Shown here: positions 17,973 through 26,474 of the stretch, piece by piece
Numbering within the stretch: the stretch's first letter is position 1
How the letters are laid out: each line of letters begins with the position of its first letter
Assembly (NCBI RefSeq): GCF_003173715.1
Contig: NZ_CP029550.1
Coordinates: 2,418,001-2,482,000, forward strand
Length of the DNA: 64,000 nt
Direction: 5' to 3'
Source: Methylobacterium durans
GTDB lineage: Bacteria > Pseudomonadota > Alphaproteobacteria > Rhizobiales > Beijerinckiaceae
Position numbers and translations under genes: made by a program
The notes under the pieces: model-generated
What the model saw: the letters and a program-made list of their open reading frames with translations, nothing else
What the model was told of the DNA's origin: nothing
The model's database searches: none

Positions 17973-18979
17973 GCGGCGCCACCCTCGCCGAGCGCCCCGC
18001 CGCTGCCCAGGGCACGGCCGATGTGGCGTTGCGCGCCCGCATCCTCGCCCTGCGCGACGGGCTGGAGCACGGCCTCATCGGCTGCACCGGACTCGTGGAG
18101 CGTCTGCTGATCGGGCTCCTCACCGGCGGTCACATTCTCGTGGAGGGCGCGCCTGGCCTCGCCAAGACCCGGGCGGTCAAGCGCCTGTCGGACGGGCTCG
18201 ACGGCTCCTTCGCCCGCATCCAGTGCACACCCGACCTGATGCCCGCCGATCTCACCGGCACGACGGTGTGGCGCCAGGACAGCGGCACCTTCGAGTTCCT
18301 GGCCGGACCCCTGTTCCACTCGCTGATCCTCGTCGACGAGGTGAACCGCGCCCCGCCCAAGGTGCAGTCGGCGCTCCTTGAGGCGATGGCCGAGGGGCAG
18401 ATCACGGTGGCGGGGCACACCCACCCCCTGCCCGACCCCTTCATGGTGGTGGCGACCCAGAACCCGATCGAGCACGCGGGCACCTTTCCACTGCCCGAGG
18501 CGCAGCTCGACCGCTTCCTGTTGCACGTCGTCGTCGACATGCCCGACGAGGCGTCCGAGCGGCGCATCCTCGACCTCGTCGAAGGCGAATTGAACCACCA
18601 CGCCGAGGCGATGCCGGTGAAGCTGACCCTCGAAGAGGTGCGGGCGGCCCGCGAGGCCGCGCTCGGGATCTACGTCTCGCCGGCGCTGAAGGATTATCTC
18701 GTGCGCCTCGTGGCAGGCACCCGCACGGACGCCGCCGCGCCGGACCTGCGCGCGGCGATCGAGCACCCGGCCTCCCCGCGCGGCACGCTGGCGCTGATGG
18801 TAGCCGGCAAGGCCCGCGCGTATCTGCACGGGCGCGATCACGTCATCCCGGAGGACGTGGCCGACCTCGCCGTCGATGCCCTCAGCCACCGGATCGGCCT
18901 CACCTGGCGCGCCGCCGCCGAGGGCCAGACCGCCCGCGGCATCGTCGAGGGGCTGGTCCGGCGCGTGCGGGCCCTCTGA
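17969..18979 (+). CDS. MoxR family AAA+ ATPase
   Basis: A 336-residue AAA+ ATPase of the MoxR group, thought to act as a chaperone for metal-cofactor or multi-subunit enzymes together with VWA proteins. Walker A is EGAPGLAKTRAVK, Walker B is LILVDEVNRAPP, sensor 1 is in VVATQNPIEHAG, and the lid domain is C-terminal. The family start aligns with the ATG at 17969, which overlaps the stop of a short leader ORF. Moving the start to GTG 17915 would add 18 atypical residues. It heads a seven-gene operon; the DUF58 gene starts 2 bp after its stop. Confidence 0.93.
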   Translation: MSGATLAERPAAAQGTADVALRARILALRDGLEHGLIGCTGLVERLLIGLLTGGHILVEGAPGLAKTRAVKRLSDGLDGSFARIQCTPDLMPADLTGTTVWRQDSGTFEFLAGPLFHSLILVDEVNRAPPKVQSALLEAMAEGQITVAGHTHPLPDPFMVVATQNPIEHAGTFPLPEAQLDRFLLHVVVDMPDEASERRILDLVEGELNHHAEAMPVKLTLEEVRAAREAALGIYVSPALKDYLVRLVAGTRTDAAAPDLRAAIEHPASPRGTLALMVAGKARAYLHGRDHVIPEDVADLAVDALSHRIGLTWRAAAEGQTARGIVEGLVRRVRAL

Positions 18980-18981
18980 GC

Positions 18982-19905
18982 GTGGCCGCCTCGCAAGGCC
19001 CGGCGGGCGCGTTGTCCGACCATCCCGGCGTGCGCCTCTCCGGCGAGGCGCTGATGGGCCTGCGCCACCTCGCCCGCCGCGGCGTCTCTCCGGCGACGCG
19101 CACGCTGGCCGGCCTGCCCGGCGGCATCGTCACGAAGCGGCGCGGGCGCGGCTCGGAGCCCGACGACGTGCGCCTTTGGTCGGAGGGCGACGACATGCGC
19201 CACATCGACCGCAACGCCACCGCCCGCACCGGGATCCTGCACGTGCGCACCCACCACGACGAGCGCGACCGCGCCGTGGTGCTGCTCGCCGATTTCCGGC
19301 CCTCGATGCTGTTCGGCACGCGGCGCGCCCTGCGCTCGGTGGCGGCGGCGGAAGCCCTGGCGCTCCTCGGCTGGCGGATCGTCGGCGACGGGGGCCGCGT
19401 CGGCCTCGTGGTCGGCAGCGCGGGCGAGCCCGCCGCCCTGCGTCCGGCCGGAGGCGAGCGGGCGATGACCGCCGTGACGGGCGCCCTCGCCCTGGCGCAT
19501 GCCCGCGCACTTGCGGCGGCCGGCGACGATCCGCCCCTCGATCCCCTGCTGACGCTCGCCGCGAGCCTGCTGCCCTCCGGCGGCCACCTCGTCATCGCGA
19601 GCGCCCTCGACGCCCCGGGGCCGGATTTAGACCGGCTCCTGACGGTGCTCGCCGAGCGCCTCTCGATCCGCCTCCTCCTCGTCAGCGACGCCTTCGAGCG
19701 TGCGCGGCCCGCCGGCTACTACCCCTTCGCCACCGCGGACGGGCGCCGCGGCACGCTCGAGGGCGGTCACCGGGGCGCCGAGGCCCGGACCGAGGAGCGC
19801 CTCGCCGAGTACGCCCGCCGCGGCATCGAGGGTCTGCGCCTCGACGTCGAGGCGGGGCCGGAGGTCTACGCCCCCTTGATGGAGCGCCTCGATGCGGTCC
19901 TGTGA
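18982..19905 (+). CDS. DUF58 domain-containing protein
   Basis: A 307-residue protein with GTG start. It has the DUF58 core RLWSEGDDMRHIDRNATAR, a variant of the usual GD-x-R-x-IDW-x-x-SAR, with Arg replacing the expected Trp. A VWA-like segment follows (AVVLLADFRPSMLFG), in which the usual DxSxSM is degenerate. DUF58 proteins are encoded beside MoxR ATPases and are presumed partners; MxaS of methylotrophs is one example. No membrane helix is visible, so it is probably cytoplasmic. The start is 2 bp after moxR. Confidence 0.9.
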   Translation: MAASQGPAGALSDHPGVRLSGEALMGLRHLARRGVSPATRTLAGLPGGIVTKRRGRGSEPDDVRLWSEGDDMRHIDRNATARTGILHVRTHHDERDRAVVLLADFRPSMLFGTRRALRSVAAAEALALLGWRIVGDGGRVGLVVGSAGEPAALRPAGGERAMTAVTGALALAHARALAAAGDDPPLDPLLTLAASLLPSGGHLVIASALDAPGPDLDRLLTVLAERLSIRLLLVSDAFERARPAGYYPFATADGRRGTLEGGHRGAEARTEERLAEYARRGIEGLRLDVEAGPEVYAPLMERLDAVL

Positions 19906-19917
19906 GGGAGAAGCGCC

Positions 19918-20388
19918 GTGACGCCCTCCGCCGAGTCCGCCCCAAACCTCGCCGACCTGCGCGGCCTGCACCTGCCCGCGAACGCCGCCGGCGCGATCCA
20001 GGGCGAGGTCGTCGCCGCGATCATCCTCGGCTTCGCGGCCGCCCTCCTCGTCGGCGCCCTCCGGTACTGGCGCGCCCGCCGCCGCAGCACGGTGCGCCGC
20101 GCCGCCCTGCGGGACCTGCAGGCAGCGCGGGCCCTGGAGCCCGAGGCGCGCCTCGTGGCGCAGGCGAGGCTCCTGCGGCGCACCGCCCGCACCCTCGACG
20201 GAGATGCGGTGGCGGACCTGCGCGGGTCCGACTGGGCGGCCCGGCTCGACCGGATCTTCGCCACCGACTTCTTCGGCAAGGGCGCGGGCCGCGTCCTCGT
20301 CGACGGGCTCTACGGCCGCCGCGCCACGCCGGACGTCGCGGCGATCGACGCCGAGCTCGCCCGACTCCTCGCGCGGATCAGGGCCTGA
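19918..20388 (+). CDS. DUF4381 domain-containing membrane protein
   Basis: A 156-residue protein with GTG start preceded by GAGGGAG. A short N-terminal segment (LRGLHLPANAAGAI) is followed by one transmembrane helix (VVAAIILGFAAALLVGAL) and a basic cytoplasmic helical domain (LRYWRARRRSTVRRAALRDL onward). The layout and its place between DUF58 and the first VWA gene match DUF4381 proteins of MoxR/Bat clusters. No enzymatic motif is seen. It may link the ATPase/DUF58 pair to the membrane VWA proteins. Confidence 0.8.
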   Translation: MTPSAESAPNLADLRGLHLPANAAGAIQGEVVAAIILGFAAALLVGALRYWRARRRSTVRRAALRDLQAARALEPEARLVAQARLLRRTARTLDGDAVADLRGSDWAARLDRIFATDFFGKGAGRVLVDGLYGRRATPDVAAIDAELARLLARIRA

Positions 20389-20392
20389 CGCC

Positions 20393-21403
20393 ATGCCCGC
20401 TTGGTTCAGCGCCCTCGCCTCCGCCTTCGACCTCGCCAGCCCGCTCGCGCTGCTCCTCCTGCCGTTGCCGCTGCTGGCCGCCCGCCTGATGCCCGCCGAG
20501 ACGGCCGGCGGCAGCGGCGCGCTGCGCGTTCCGGCCTCGGTCGTGGCGCAGGCGCGGGCCGGCGCCGGCATCGCCGCCCGGGGCCGCACGCGGCTCGTCC
20601 TGATCGCGATCCTCTGGACCGCCCTCGTCGTGGCTCTCGCCGGGCCCCGCCTCGTCCTGTCGGCGACCGCGCTGCCGGCATCCGGCCGCGACATCATGAT
20701 CGCGATGGACTTGTCCGGCTCGATGGAACGGCGCGACTTCGACCTCGACGGGCAGACCGTGAGTCGGCTGGAGGCCGTCAAGCGCGTCGGCGCCGACTTC
20801 ATCCGCCGCCGGGCCGGCGACCGGATCGGCCTCGTGATCTTCGCCAACGATTCCTACGTCGCGGCGAGCCCGAGCTTCGATACCGCCACCGTCGCGCACG
20901 CCCTGGAGGAGGCGACCATCGGCCTCGTCGGGCGCTCCACCGGAATCGGCGACGGGCTCGGCCTCGCCCTGAAGCGCCTCGCCCCCCAGGGGCCGGAGGG
21001 CGAGGCCGAGGGGCCGCGGACCGCCAAGGTCGCGATTCTGCTCTCGGACGGCACCAACAATGCGGGCCAGACCACGCCCCGCGACGTGGCGGAGCTCGCC
21101 CGCGACCTCGGGGTGAAGGTCTACACGATCGCGCTGGGACCCCGCGACCTCGCCAATGCCGAGGGCGAGCAGGACGTGGTCGATGCCGAGACCCTGCGCG
21201 ACATGGCGACGATCAGCGGCGGCAGAGCCTTCCGCGTGAAGACCACGGACGACCTGATCGGGGTCGCGAACGCCATCGACGCGCTGGAGGGCGGGCGTGC
21301 CCAGGCCCCGCCCCTGCCCCTGCGGCGCGACCTCTGGCCCTGGCCGGCGGCTCTGGCCTTCCTTTGCGCCGCCGGCCTCCTGGCGACCCGGAGGGCCGCA
21401 TGA
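20393..21403 (+). CDS. VWA domain-containing membrane protein (BatA-like)
   Basis: A 336-residue protein with N-terminal membrane segments (about residues 15-33 and 65-88), a VWA domain, and a C-terminal helix (LWPWPAALAFLCAAGLLA). The MIDAS motif is intact: MDLSGSM at about residue 105, a Thr/Ser in VGRSTGIGDGLG, and LLSDGTNNAG. The layout matches BatA/aerotolerance-type proteins, whose VWA domain faces the periplasm and binds partners through a metal ion. It starts 4 bp after the DUF4381 stop and overlaps the next gene as ATGA, indicating translational coupling. Confidence 0.9.
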   Translation: MPAWFSALASAFDLASPLALLLLPLPLLAARLMPAETAGGSGALRVPASVVAQARAGAGIAARGRTRLVLIAILWTALVVALAGPRLVLSATALPASGRDIMIAMDLSGSMERRDFDLDGQTVSRLEAVKRVGADFIRRRAGDRIGLVIFANDSYVAASPSFDTATVAHALEEATIGLVGRSTGIGDGLGLALKRLAPQGPEGEAEGPRTAKVAILLSDGTNNAGQTTPRDVAELARDLGVKVYTIALGPRDLANAEGEQDVVDAETLRDMATISGGRAFRVKTTDDLIGVANAIDALEGGRAQAPPLPLRRDLWPWPAALAFLCAAGLLATRRAA

Positions 21404-22326
21404 GCCTCGCCGACCTCGCGATCCTGCGGCCCTGGTGGCTCGCCGCGATCCCCCTCGTCGCGCTGCTCGCGCTCCGCGCCGCGTGGCGCTCGGCGCCGCT
21501 CGGCGATTGGAACCGGGTGGTCGACCCGGCCCTGATGGCGGCGCTGGCCCGCCGCGGCGCGGTGCTCGGCGGGCGCCGGCAGGCGAACCTCGCGGCGGCC
21601 ATCGCGGCCGGGATCGTCGCCCTGGCGCTGACCGGGCCGGCGGTGGAGCGAGCGGATTCCGCGACCTTCCGCAACCTCGACGCCACCGTGCTCGTGATCG
21701 ACCTCTCGCGCTCGGTGGCCGAGGGCGGCGACCTCAAGGCCGTGCGGCAGGCCGCGCAGGGGATCGCCGATGCGACGGGCACCCGCTCCGTCGCGGTCGT
21801 CGTCTACGCGGGGGACGCCTACCTCGCCGCGCCGCCGACCACCGACCGCGACAGCCTCGCCACCACGCTCTTCGCCCTCGACGCCGACACGGTGCCGGAC
21901 CGGGGCAGCCACCCGGAGCGGGGCCTCGCGCTCGCCCGCCGGACCCTGAGCGAGGCCGCGGTGGTTGCGGCCGACGTCGTGCTCATCACCGACGGCGACG
22001 GCATCGGCGAGGCCGCATCCCGCGAGGCGCGGGCGCTCCGCGACAGGGGCTGGCGCCTGCACGGCCTGTTCGTGCCGGCGGACAAGGCGCTGCCGCCGGG
22101 CTCGCCGAAGCCCGACCGCGCCGCCCTCGACGGCGTGGTCGGCACGGGCGGCGGCCTCGTCGCGGATGTCGGCGCGCCGGCTTCGATCCTCGACGCGGTC
22201 GGTGCCAGCACGGCGCAGCATCTCGCCGCCGGCGGCTACACCGTGCTCGCCTACGCCGACCTCGGGCGCTGGCTCCTGCTGGCCGCCCTTCTCCCCGCCC
22301 TCCTCCTGTTTCGCAGGAGCGCCTGA
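21400..22326 (+). CDS. Second VWA domain-containing membrane protein (BatB-like)
   Basis: A 308-residue protein with N-terminal helices (LAILRPWWLAAIPLVALLAL and LAAAIAAGIVALALTGPAV), a VWA domain and a C-terminal helix (LGRWLLLAALLPALLLF). The MIDAS DxSxS is present as IDLSRSV at about residue 101 and the later Asp in ITDGDG. It overlaps the preceding VWA gene by 4 bp (ATGA), and its stop overlaps the next start (TGATG). Two adjacent VWA genes are typical of Bat and Mxa-type clusters. Confidence 0.9.
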   Translation: MSLADLAILRPWWLAAIPLVALLALRAAWRSAPLGDWNRVVDPALMAALARRGAVLGGRRQANLAAAIAAGIVALALTGPAVERADSATFRNLDATVLVIDLSRSVAEGGDLKAVRQAAQGIADATGTRSVAVVVYAGDAYLAAPPTTDRDSLATTLFALDADTVPDRGSHPERGLALARRTLSEAAVVAADVVLITDGDGIGEAASREARALRDRGWRLHGLFVPADKALPPGSPKPDRAALDGVVGTGGGLVADVGAPASILDAVGASTAQHLAAGGYTVLAYADLGRWLLLAALLPALLLFRRSA

Positions 22327-23237
22327 TGCCGACCGGATCCGCCCTGCGCCCTCCCCTCCCCGCAGCGTTCCCGCGCGCCTGGCGCCGCTCGGCGCGGTTG
22401 GGCGGCCTGGCGCTTGCGGGCGCCGGCATCCTCGGCCTCACCCTCGTCTCGGAGCCTCGCACCGGGTTCGGGCGCCTGCTGATGGGGATCGGCCTGCCCG
22501 ACCTCGCTGCCCGCGTGATCAGCGATCCGGCCTGGCGCGGGCCCGCGCTCTACGAGGCCGGCCGCTACGCAGAGGCCGCCGCGATCTTCCGCGAGGGCGG
22601 TCGGCGCAATTCGTACAACCTCGGCAACGCGCTCGCGCGCCAGGGTGATTTCGCGGGCGCCATCGCGGCCTACGATTCCGCCCTCCAGTTCAACCCGCGG
22701 GACGCGGACGCGCAGGCGAACCGCTCCCTCATCAACCGCCTCCTCGCCGAGGAGATCGACCGCGGCAAGGGGGGCGGCATCGCCAACGCCTCTGCGCAGT
22801 ACGGCGCCCGCTACAACAACACCGCGAACCAGGACCAGAACGACGACATCCAGGCCACGTCGAGCGGCGAGGGGTTGGCCGGCAACAAGGAATCGAGTTC
22901 CAGCGCCTCGATCCCCGGCAACAGCGCGGTCTCCCGCCGCGGCAAGGCCGAGCAGCAATCGATCGAGTCCGGCGAGGGGCAGGCCCGAGGCTCGGTCGGC
23001 GACGCGGCCGGGCGCGGACGGAAAGGGGGCGGCTCGGCCATGGTCGCGGCGGCGCCCGAGCGCGAGGCCCGCCGGGTCACGAAGAGCTTCGAGGCCCACG
23101 AGATCCGGCCCGACCGGCTCTGGCTGCAGACGCTGCCGGACGATCCGGGCCGCTATCTGAAGCTGCGCCTCAAGGCCGAGCAGGCAAGGCGTATCGAGGC
23201 CGGCACCGCCATGCCGGCGGGGAGCAACCCGTGGTGA
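22326..23237 (+). CDS. TPR-containing protein (BatC-like)
   Basis: A 303-residue protein with an N-terminal helix (LGGLALAGAGILGLTLV) and one or two TPR units (ALYEAGRYAEAAAIFREG, then YNLGNALARQGDFAGAIAAYDS) at about residues 75-135. A low-complexity, Ser/Gly/Asn-rich middle follows, and the C-terminal part ends in WLQTLPDDPGRYLKLRLKAE, a motif usual in BatB/BatC fusion proteins. It would present TPRs in the periplasm for complex assembly. Start and stop overlap with neighbours, so translation is coupled through the operon. Confidence 0.85.
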   Translation: MPTGSALRPPLPAAFPRAWRRSARLGGLALAGAGILGLTLVSEPRTGFGRLLMGIGLPDLAARVISDPAWRGPALYEAGRYAEAAAIFREGGRRNSYNLGNALARQGDFAGAIAAYDSALQFNPRDADAQANRSLINRLLAEEIDRGKGGGIANASAQYGARYNNTANQDQNDDIQATSSGEGLAGNKESSSSASIPGNSAVSRRGKAEQQSIESGEGQARGSVGDAAGRGRKGGGSAMVAAAPEREARRVTKSFEAHEIRPDRLWLQTLPDDPGRYLKLRLKAEQARRIEAGTAMPAGSNPW

Positions 23238-24499
23238 GCCGCCTATTCCTGACCCTGATGCTGCTCGGCACCCTTGCCGCCGGACCTGCCCGCGCCGAGA
23301 TCGAGCCCGGGGACCTGACGCTCACCGTCACGCCGGAGCGCAACGGCAATGCGGACCCCTTCGCCCGCGAGATGGTGCTGCTGCGCATCCACGGGGTCTA
23401 CAAGCAACAGATCCTGCTGGAGGAGGTGGTGCAGCCGACGCTCGCCAACTTCAGCTGGACGCAGCTCGGCCGCGACGCTTGGTCCCGCACGAAGCTTTCC
23501 GACGGGCAGAGCGCCATCGCCTTCGACCGGGTGATCGCGATCTTCCCGCACCATGCGGGCGACTTCACCCTCGACCCGTTCATCCATCGCCTCACCCTCA
23601 GCGACGCGGGCGAGCGCAAGGTGGTGGACGTCCGCTCCGGCCCGATCTCCTTGCCGGTCGCGACTTGGAAGGGCGCGGGCGGGCCGGACGCCAAGGAGCC
23701 CTGGTGGCTGCCGGCCCGCGACGTCTCGATCACTGATTCCTGGAGCCCGGACCCGGAGACGCTGAAGGTCGGCGAATCGGCGCGCCGCATCGTCACCGTC
23801 GAAGCGCAGGGCATGGTCGCCGAGGGCCTGCCGCCCCGCCCCGTCATGCGCACCCGCGGCATCCTCACCTTCGCCGGACCGGTGAACCGCGAGACGATCA
23901 TCACGCCGCAGGGGCCGGTCGCCCGGGTGACCTACCAGTGGGACGTGAAGCCGGCCATCGACGAGATCATCCCCCTGAACGCCATCACCGTCCCCTGGTT
24001 CGACACGGTCTCGCGGACCATGCGGGAGGCCGAGATCCCGGCCCGCCAGATCGGCGGCGGCCTGCCCGACCGCGCGGGCGAGGCGCCTCGGGAGGTCTCC
24101 GCCTCGCCCTACGCGGTCGCGGCCTCCGGGCTCGCCGCCTTCGGCCTCGGCCTCGCGCTCCTCGGCTACGGCGTCGGCGGGACGGGACGGCTGCGCCTCG
24201 ACGCCGCGAGCCGTCGGGCCCTCAGGCGGGCCGCGACGGCCGGCGACGCCACCGCCTTCCGCGCCGCTCTGGGACAGAGCCTGCAGGCCGAGCCCGAGAT
24301 CGCCCGGGTCTGGCGGGGGCAGCCGGAGACGGCCGCTTCCCTCGCCGCCCTCGACCGGGCCGTCTACGCGCCGGGCGGCGCCGAGACACCCGACCTCCGC
24401 CGCCTCGCCACCCGCCTCTCCCGCCCGGTCCGGCAGCCGGGCAGCGTCCGGGAGACGGACCCGCTGAAACCCCTCGACGGGGTGCCGGACAGGCCCTGA
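23231..24499 (+). CDS. BatD-like (oxygen tolerance family) exported protein
   Basis: A 422-residue protein with a signal peptide (MVSRLFLTLMLLGTLAAGPARA), a large periplasmic part with beta-rich BatD-like segments (GDLTLTVTPERNGNADPFAR, ITDSWSPDPETLKVGESARR), one helix at about residues 300-320 (AVAASGLAAFGLGLALLGYG), and a cytoplasmic tail. Start is GTG 23231 or the next GTG 23234, which would overlap the previous stop as GTGA. It closes the operon; the beta-lactamase gene starts 90 bp later. BatD proteins are presumed partners of Bat VWA proteins. Confidence 0.82.
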   Translation: MVSRLFLTLMLLGTLAAGPARAEIEPGDLTLTVTPERNGNADPFAREMVLLRIHGVYKQQILLEEVVQPTLANFSWTQLGRDAWSRTKLSDGQSAIAFDRVIAIFPHHAGDFTLDPFIHRLTLSDAGERKVVDVRSGPISLPVATWKGAGGPDAKEPWWLPARDVSITDSWSPDPETLKVGESARRIVTVEAQGMVAEGLPPRPVMRTRGILTFAGPVNRETIITPQGPVARVTYQWDVKPAIDEIIPLNAITVPWFDTVSRTMREAEIPARQIGGGLPDRAGEAPREVSASPYAVAASGLAAFGLGLALLGYGVGGTGRLRLDAASRRALRRAATAGDATAFRAALGQSLQAEPEIARVWRGQPETAASLAALDRAVYAPGGAETPDLRRLATRLSRPVRQPGSVRETDPLKPLDGVPDRP

Positions 24500-24589
24500 A
24501 CCCGAACGCCGCCGCGCGAAGCCCCGCCACGATTCGGCCAAGCTTGCCCGGCTCCTGGCCGCCCCGCACGCTCCGCCCCGAGGAATCGC

Positions 24590-25489
24590 TTGCTCATCCC
24601 GACCCGCCGCACCGCCCTCCGGGCTGGCTTCGCCGCGGCCGCGCTGGCCGCCGCGCCCCGCCCTCCCCTCGCCTCGGACGCGCTGGCTGGGGCACGGCAG
24701 AGCCTGCGGGTGATCGAGGATCGCCTCGGGGGGCGCCTCGGCGTCGCCGTGCGCGACACCAGCTCGGGCCGCGCCCTCCTCCACCGGGCCGACGCGCGCT
24801 TCCCGATGTGCAGCACCTTCAAGGTTCTCGCCGCCGCCGCGATCCTGGCTCGGGTCGATGCGGGCCGCGAGCGCTTGGAGCGGACGATGCCCTTCACGGC
24901 CGCCGACCTCGACAGCCACGCACCGGTGACCGGCGGCGCCCTGAAGGAGGCCGGCGGGGAGGCTGGGACGATGAGCCTCGCCGACCTCTGCGCGGCGGCC
25001 GTCGTCTGGAGCGACAACACGGCGGCGAACCTGATGCTGCAGGCGCTCGGCGGGCCCCCTGCCCTCACCGCGTGGCTGCGCGGGATCGGCGATCAGACGA
25101 GCCGTCTCGACCGGACGGAGCCGACCCTCAACACCGCGATTCCCGGCGACCCGCGCGACACGACGAGTCCCGCCGCGATCGCCGAGGATCTCGAGCGGCT
25201 GCTGATCGGCGACGTCCTCTCGCCCGCGAGCCGGGGGCGGCTCGAGGGCTGGATGGTCGCGGCGCGGACCGGCCTGAAGCGGCTGCGGGCCGGCTTGCCC
25301 CAGGACTGGGCGGTTGGCGACAAGACGGGCAGCGGCGACAACGCCACCGCCAATGTCGTCGCGATCCTGCGCCCGCCGGGCCGCGCGCCCCTTGTCGCCG
25401 CCATCTACCTGACGGGCTCGATAAGCACGGCGGAAGAGCGGGACGCCGCCCATGCCGAGATCGGGCGGCTCGTTGCCGTGACCTTCTGA
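24590..25489 (+). CDS. Class A beta-lactamase, TTG start
   Basis: A 299-residue serine beta-lactamase with all class A motifs: catalytic CSTFK (Ser about 75, Lys 78), WSDNTAAN (SDN at 141-143), EPTLN with the general-base Glu at about 177, and DKTGSG (KTG at 245-247). It should hydrolyse penicillins and possibly cephalosporins. Cys precedes the catalytic Ser, but the partner Cys of class A carbapenemases after KTG is absent (Gly). The N-terminus TRRTALRAGFAAAALAA suggests Tat export. Start is TTG with GAGGA 5 bases upstream. No LysR-type ampR neighbour is present; ybaK follows after 12 bp. Confidence 0.93.
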   Translation: MLIPTRRTALRAGFAAAALAAAPRPPLASDALAGARQSLRVIEDRLGGRLGVAVRDTSSGRALLHRADARFPMCSTFKVLAAAAILARVDAGRERLERTMPFTAADLDSHAPVTGGALKEAGGEAGTMSLADLCAAAVVWSDNTAANLMLQALGGPPALTAWLRGIGDQTSRLDRTEPTLNTAIPGDPRDTTSPAAIAEDLERLLIGDVLSPASRGRLEGWMVAARTGLKRLRAGLPQDWAVGDKTGSGDNATANVVAILRPPGRAPLVAAIYLTGSISTAEERDAAHAEIGRLVAVTF

Positions 25490-25501
25490 GGAGCTTGCCC
25501 G

Positions 25502-25978
25502 ATGTCGAAGGCCACCCGCGCGACCCAGGTCCTCGACCGCGCCGGCATCGCCTACAGCGTGCACGCCTACGCCTACGACCCGGAGGCGCCGCGCATCGGA
25601 CTCCAGGCCGCTGAGGCCCTCGGGCTGTCGCCGGACCGGATCCTCAAGACGCTGATGGCGGAGGCTGATGGCAAGCCCGTCTGCGTGCTCGTAGCCTCCG
25701 ACCGGGAGGTCAGCCTGAAACGGCTCGCCGCTGCCTGCGGGGCGAAATCAGCCGCGATGCTGAAGCCAGCGGAGGCCGAGCGGATCACCGGCTACCATGT
25801 CGGCGGCATAAGCCCGCTCGGCCAGAAGAGGCGCCTGCCCGTGCTGATCGACGATGCCGCCCTCTCGGCAGGCCACGACGAGATCTATCTCAACGGCGGC
25901 GGCCGCGGCCTGCAGGTGCGCCTGAGGCCGGCCGACCTCGTCGCCGTGCTGGAGGCGCGCGTCGTCCCGCTGACCTGA
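25502..25978 (+). CDS. ybaK: Cys-tRNA(Pro)/Cys-tRNA deacylase (YbaK/EbsC)
   Basis: A 158-residue aminoacyl-tRNA editing domain protein that hydrolyses Cys-tRNA(Pro) made by mistake. Family segments are AYDPEAPRIGLQAAEALGLS, ILKTLMAEADGKPVCVLVAS with the key lysine, KSAAMLKPAEAERITGYHVG, GGISPLGQKRRLPVLID, and INGG-like LNGGGRGLQVRL. Size is normal. GAGGAG is placed 9 bases before the ATG, which lies 12 bp after the beta-lactamase stop, so the two may be co-transcribed although their functions are unrelated. Confidence 0.93.
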   Translation: MSKATRATQVLDRAGIAYSVHAYAYDPEAPRIGLQAAEALGLSPDRILKTLMAEADGKPVCVLVASDREVSLKRLAAACGAKSAAMLKPAEAERITGYHVGGISPLGQKRRLPVLIDDAALSAGHDEIYLNGGGRGLQVRLRPADLVAVLEARVVPLT

Positions 25979-26041
25979 CCGGACCGTTGACGATCCGTTT
26001 ACCCTGTCGCTGTCAGGGTGACGCGTTCGACGGAGGGCGGC

Positions 26042-26407
26042 ATGGCGGGACGGGCGAATGCGGCGGCGCGGCGCGCTTCGCTGATGCTCGGCCTGTTTCT
26101 TCTCGCCTGCCCGGGCGCCCCCGCGGCGGACCTGATCTGGGGCCCGCCTCCCTATCCCGCCGACCCGCCCGCGCCGCGCTACTTCCCGCGCGGCGACGGA
26201 TCCGAGGAGGCGGTCGTGCTGGTGCGGCCCCGCCCGCGCCCCGTCGGCTGCCTGCCGCGCCGGGTGCCGGTACCGACCAACGCGCCGGACGACCCGAGCT
26301 ATGTCGGTTCCGCCTACGGCCTCTCGCGCCCGAGCTACTACGGCCTGACCCCGCCCCTCGGCATCGATGATCCGTACGGCCGCCCGCTCCTGCCCTATTG
26401 CCGCTGA
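26042..26407 (+). CDS. Hypothetical exported proline/tyrosine-rich protein
   Basis: Function not recognised. The 121-residue product has a signal peptide (RRASLMLGLFLLACPGAPAA-D) followed by a Pro/Tyr/Arg-rich mature region (LIWGPPPYPADPPAPRYFPR, PSYYGLTPPLGIDDPYGRP) with two cysteines that could pair. The ATG at 26042 has GGAGGG 7 bases upstream; a GTG at 26018 is also in frame. Proteins of this kind are common, poorly characterised exported proteins in Hyphomicrobiales. It ends 67 bp before panC on the same strand. Confidence 0.62.
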   Translation: MAGRANAAARRASLMLGLFLLACPGAPAADLIWGPPPYPADPPAPRYFPRGDGSEEAVVLVRPRPRPVGCLPRRVPVPTNAPDDPSYVGSAYGLSRPSYYGLTPPLGIDDPYGRPLLPYCR

Positions 26408-26474
26408 CAGCTCTGGCGCCGGAGCGGACCGGCCCTTAAGTCGTGCCGGCCGTTCCCTGCCGGAGCCCTTCACC

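Noticed and set aside
17969..24499. Identification of the MoxR/VWA operon as the mxa (methanol oxidation) cluster
   Set aside because: Gene content is similar to mxaRSACKL, but mxaF/J/G/I are absent and such operons have non-Mxa paralogs, so the mxa names were not used.
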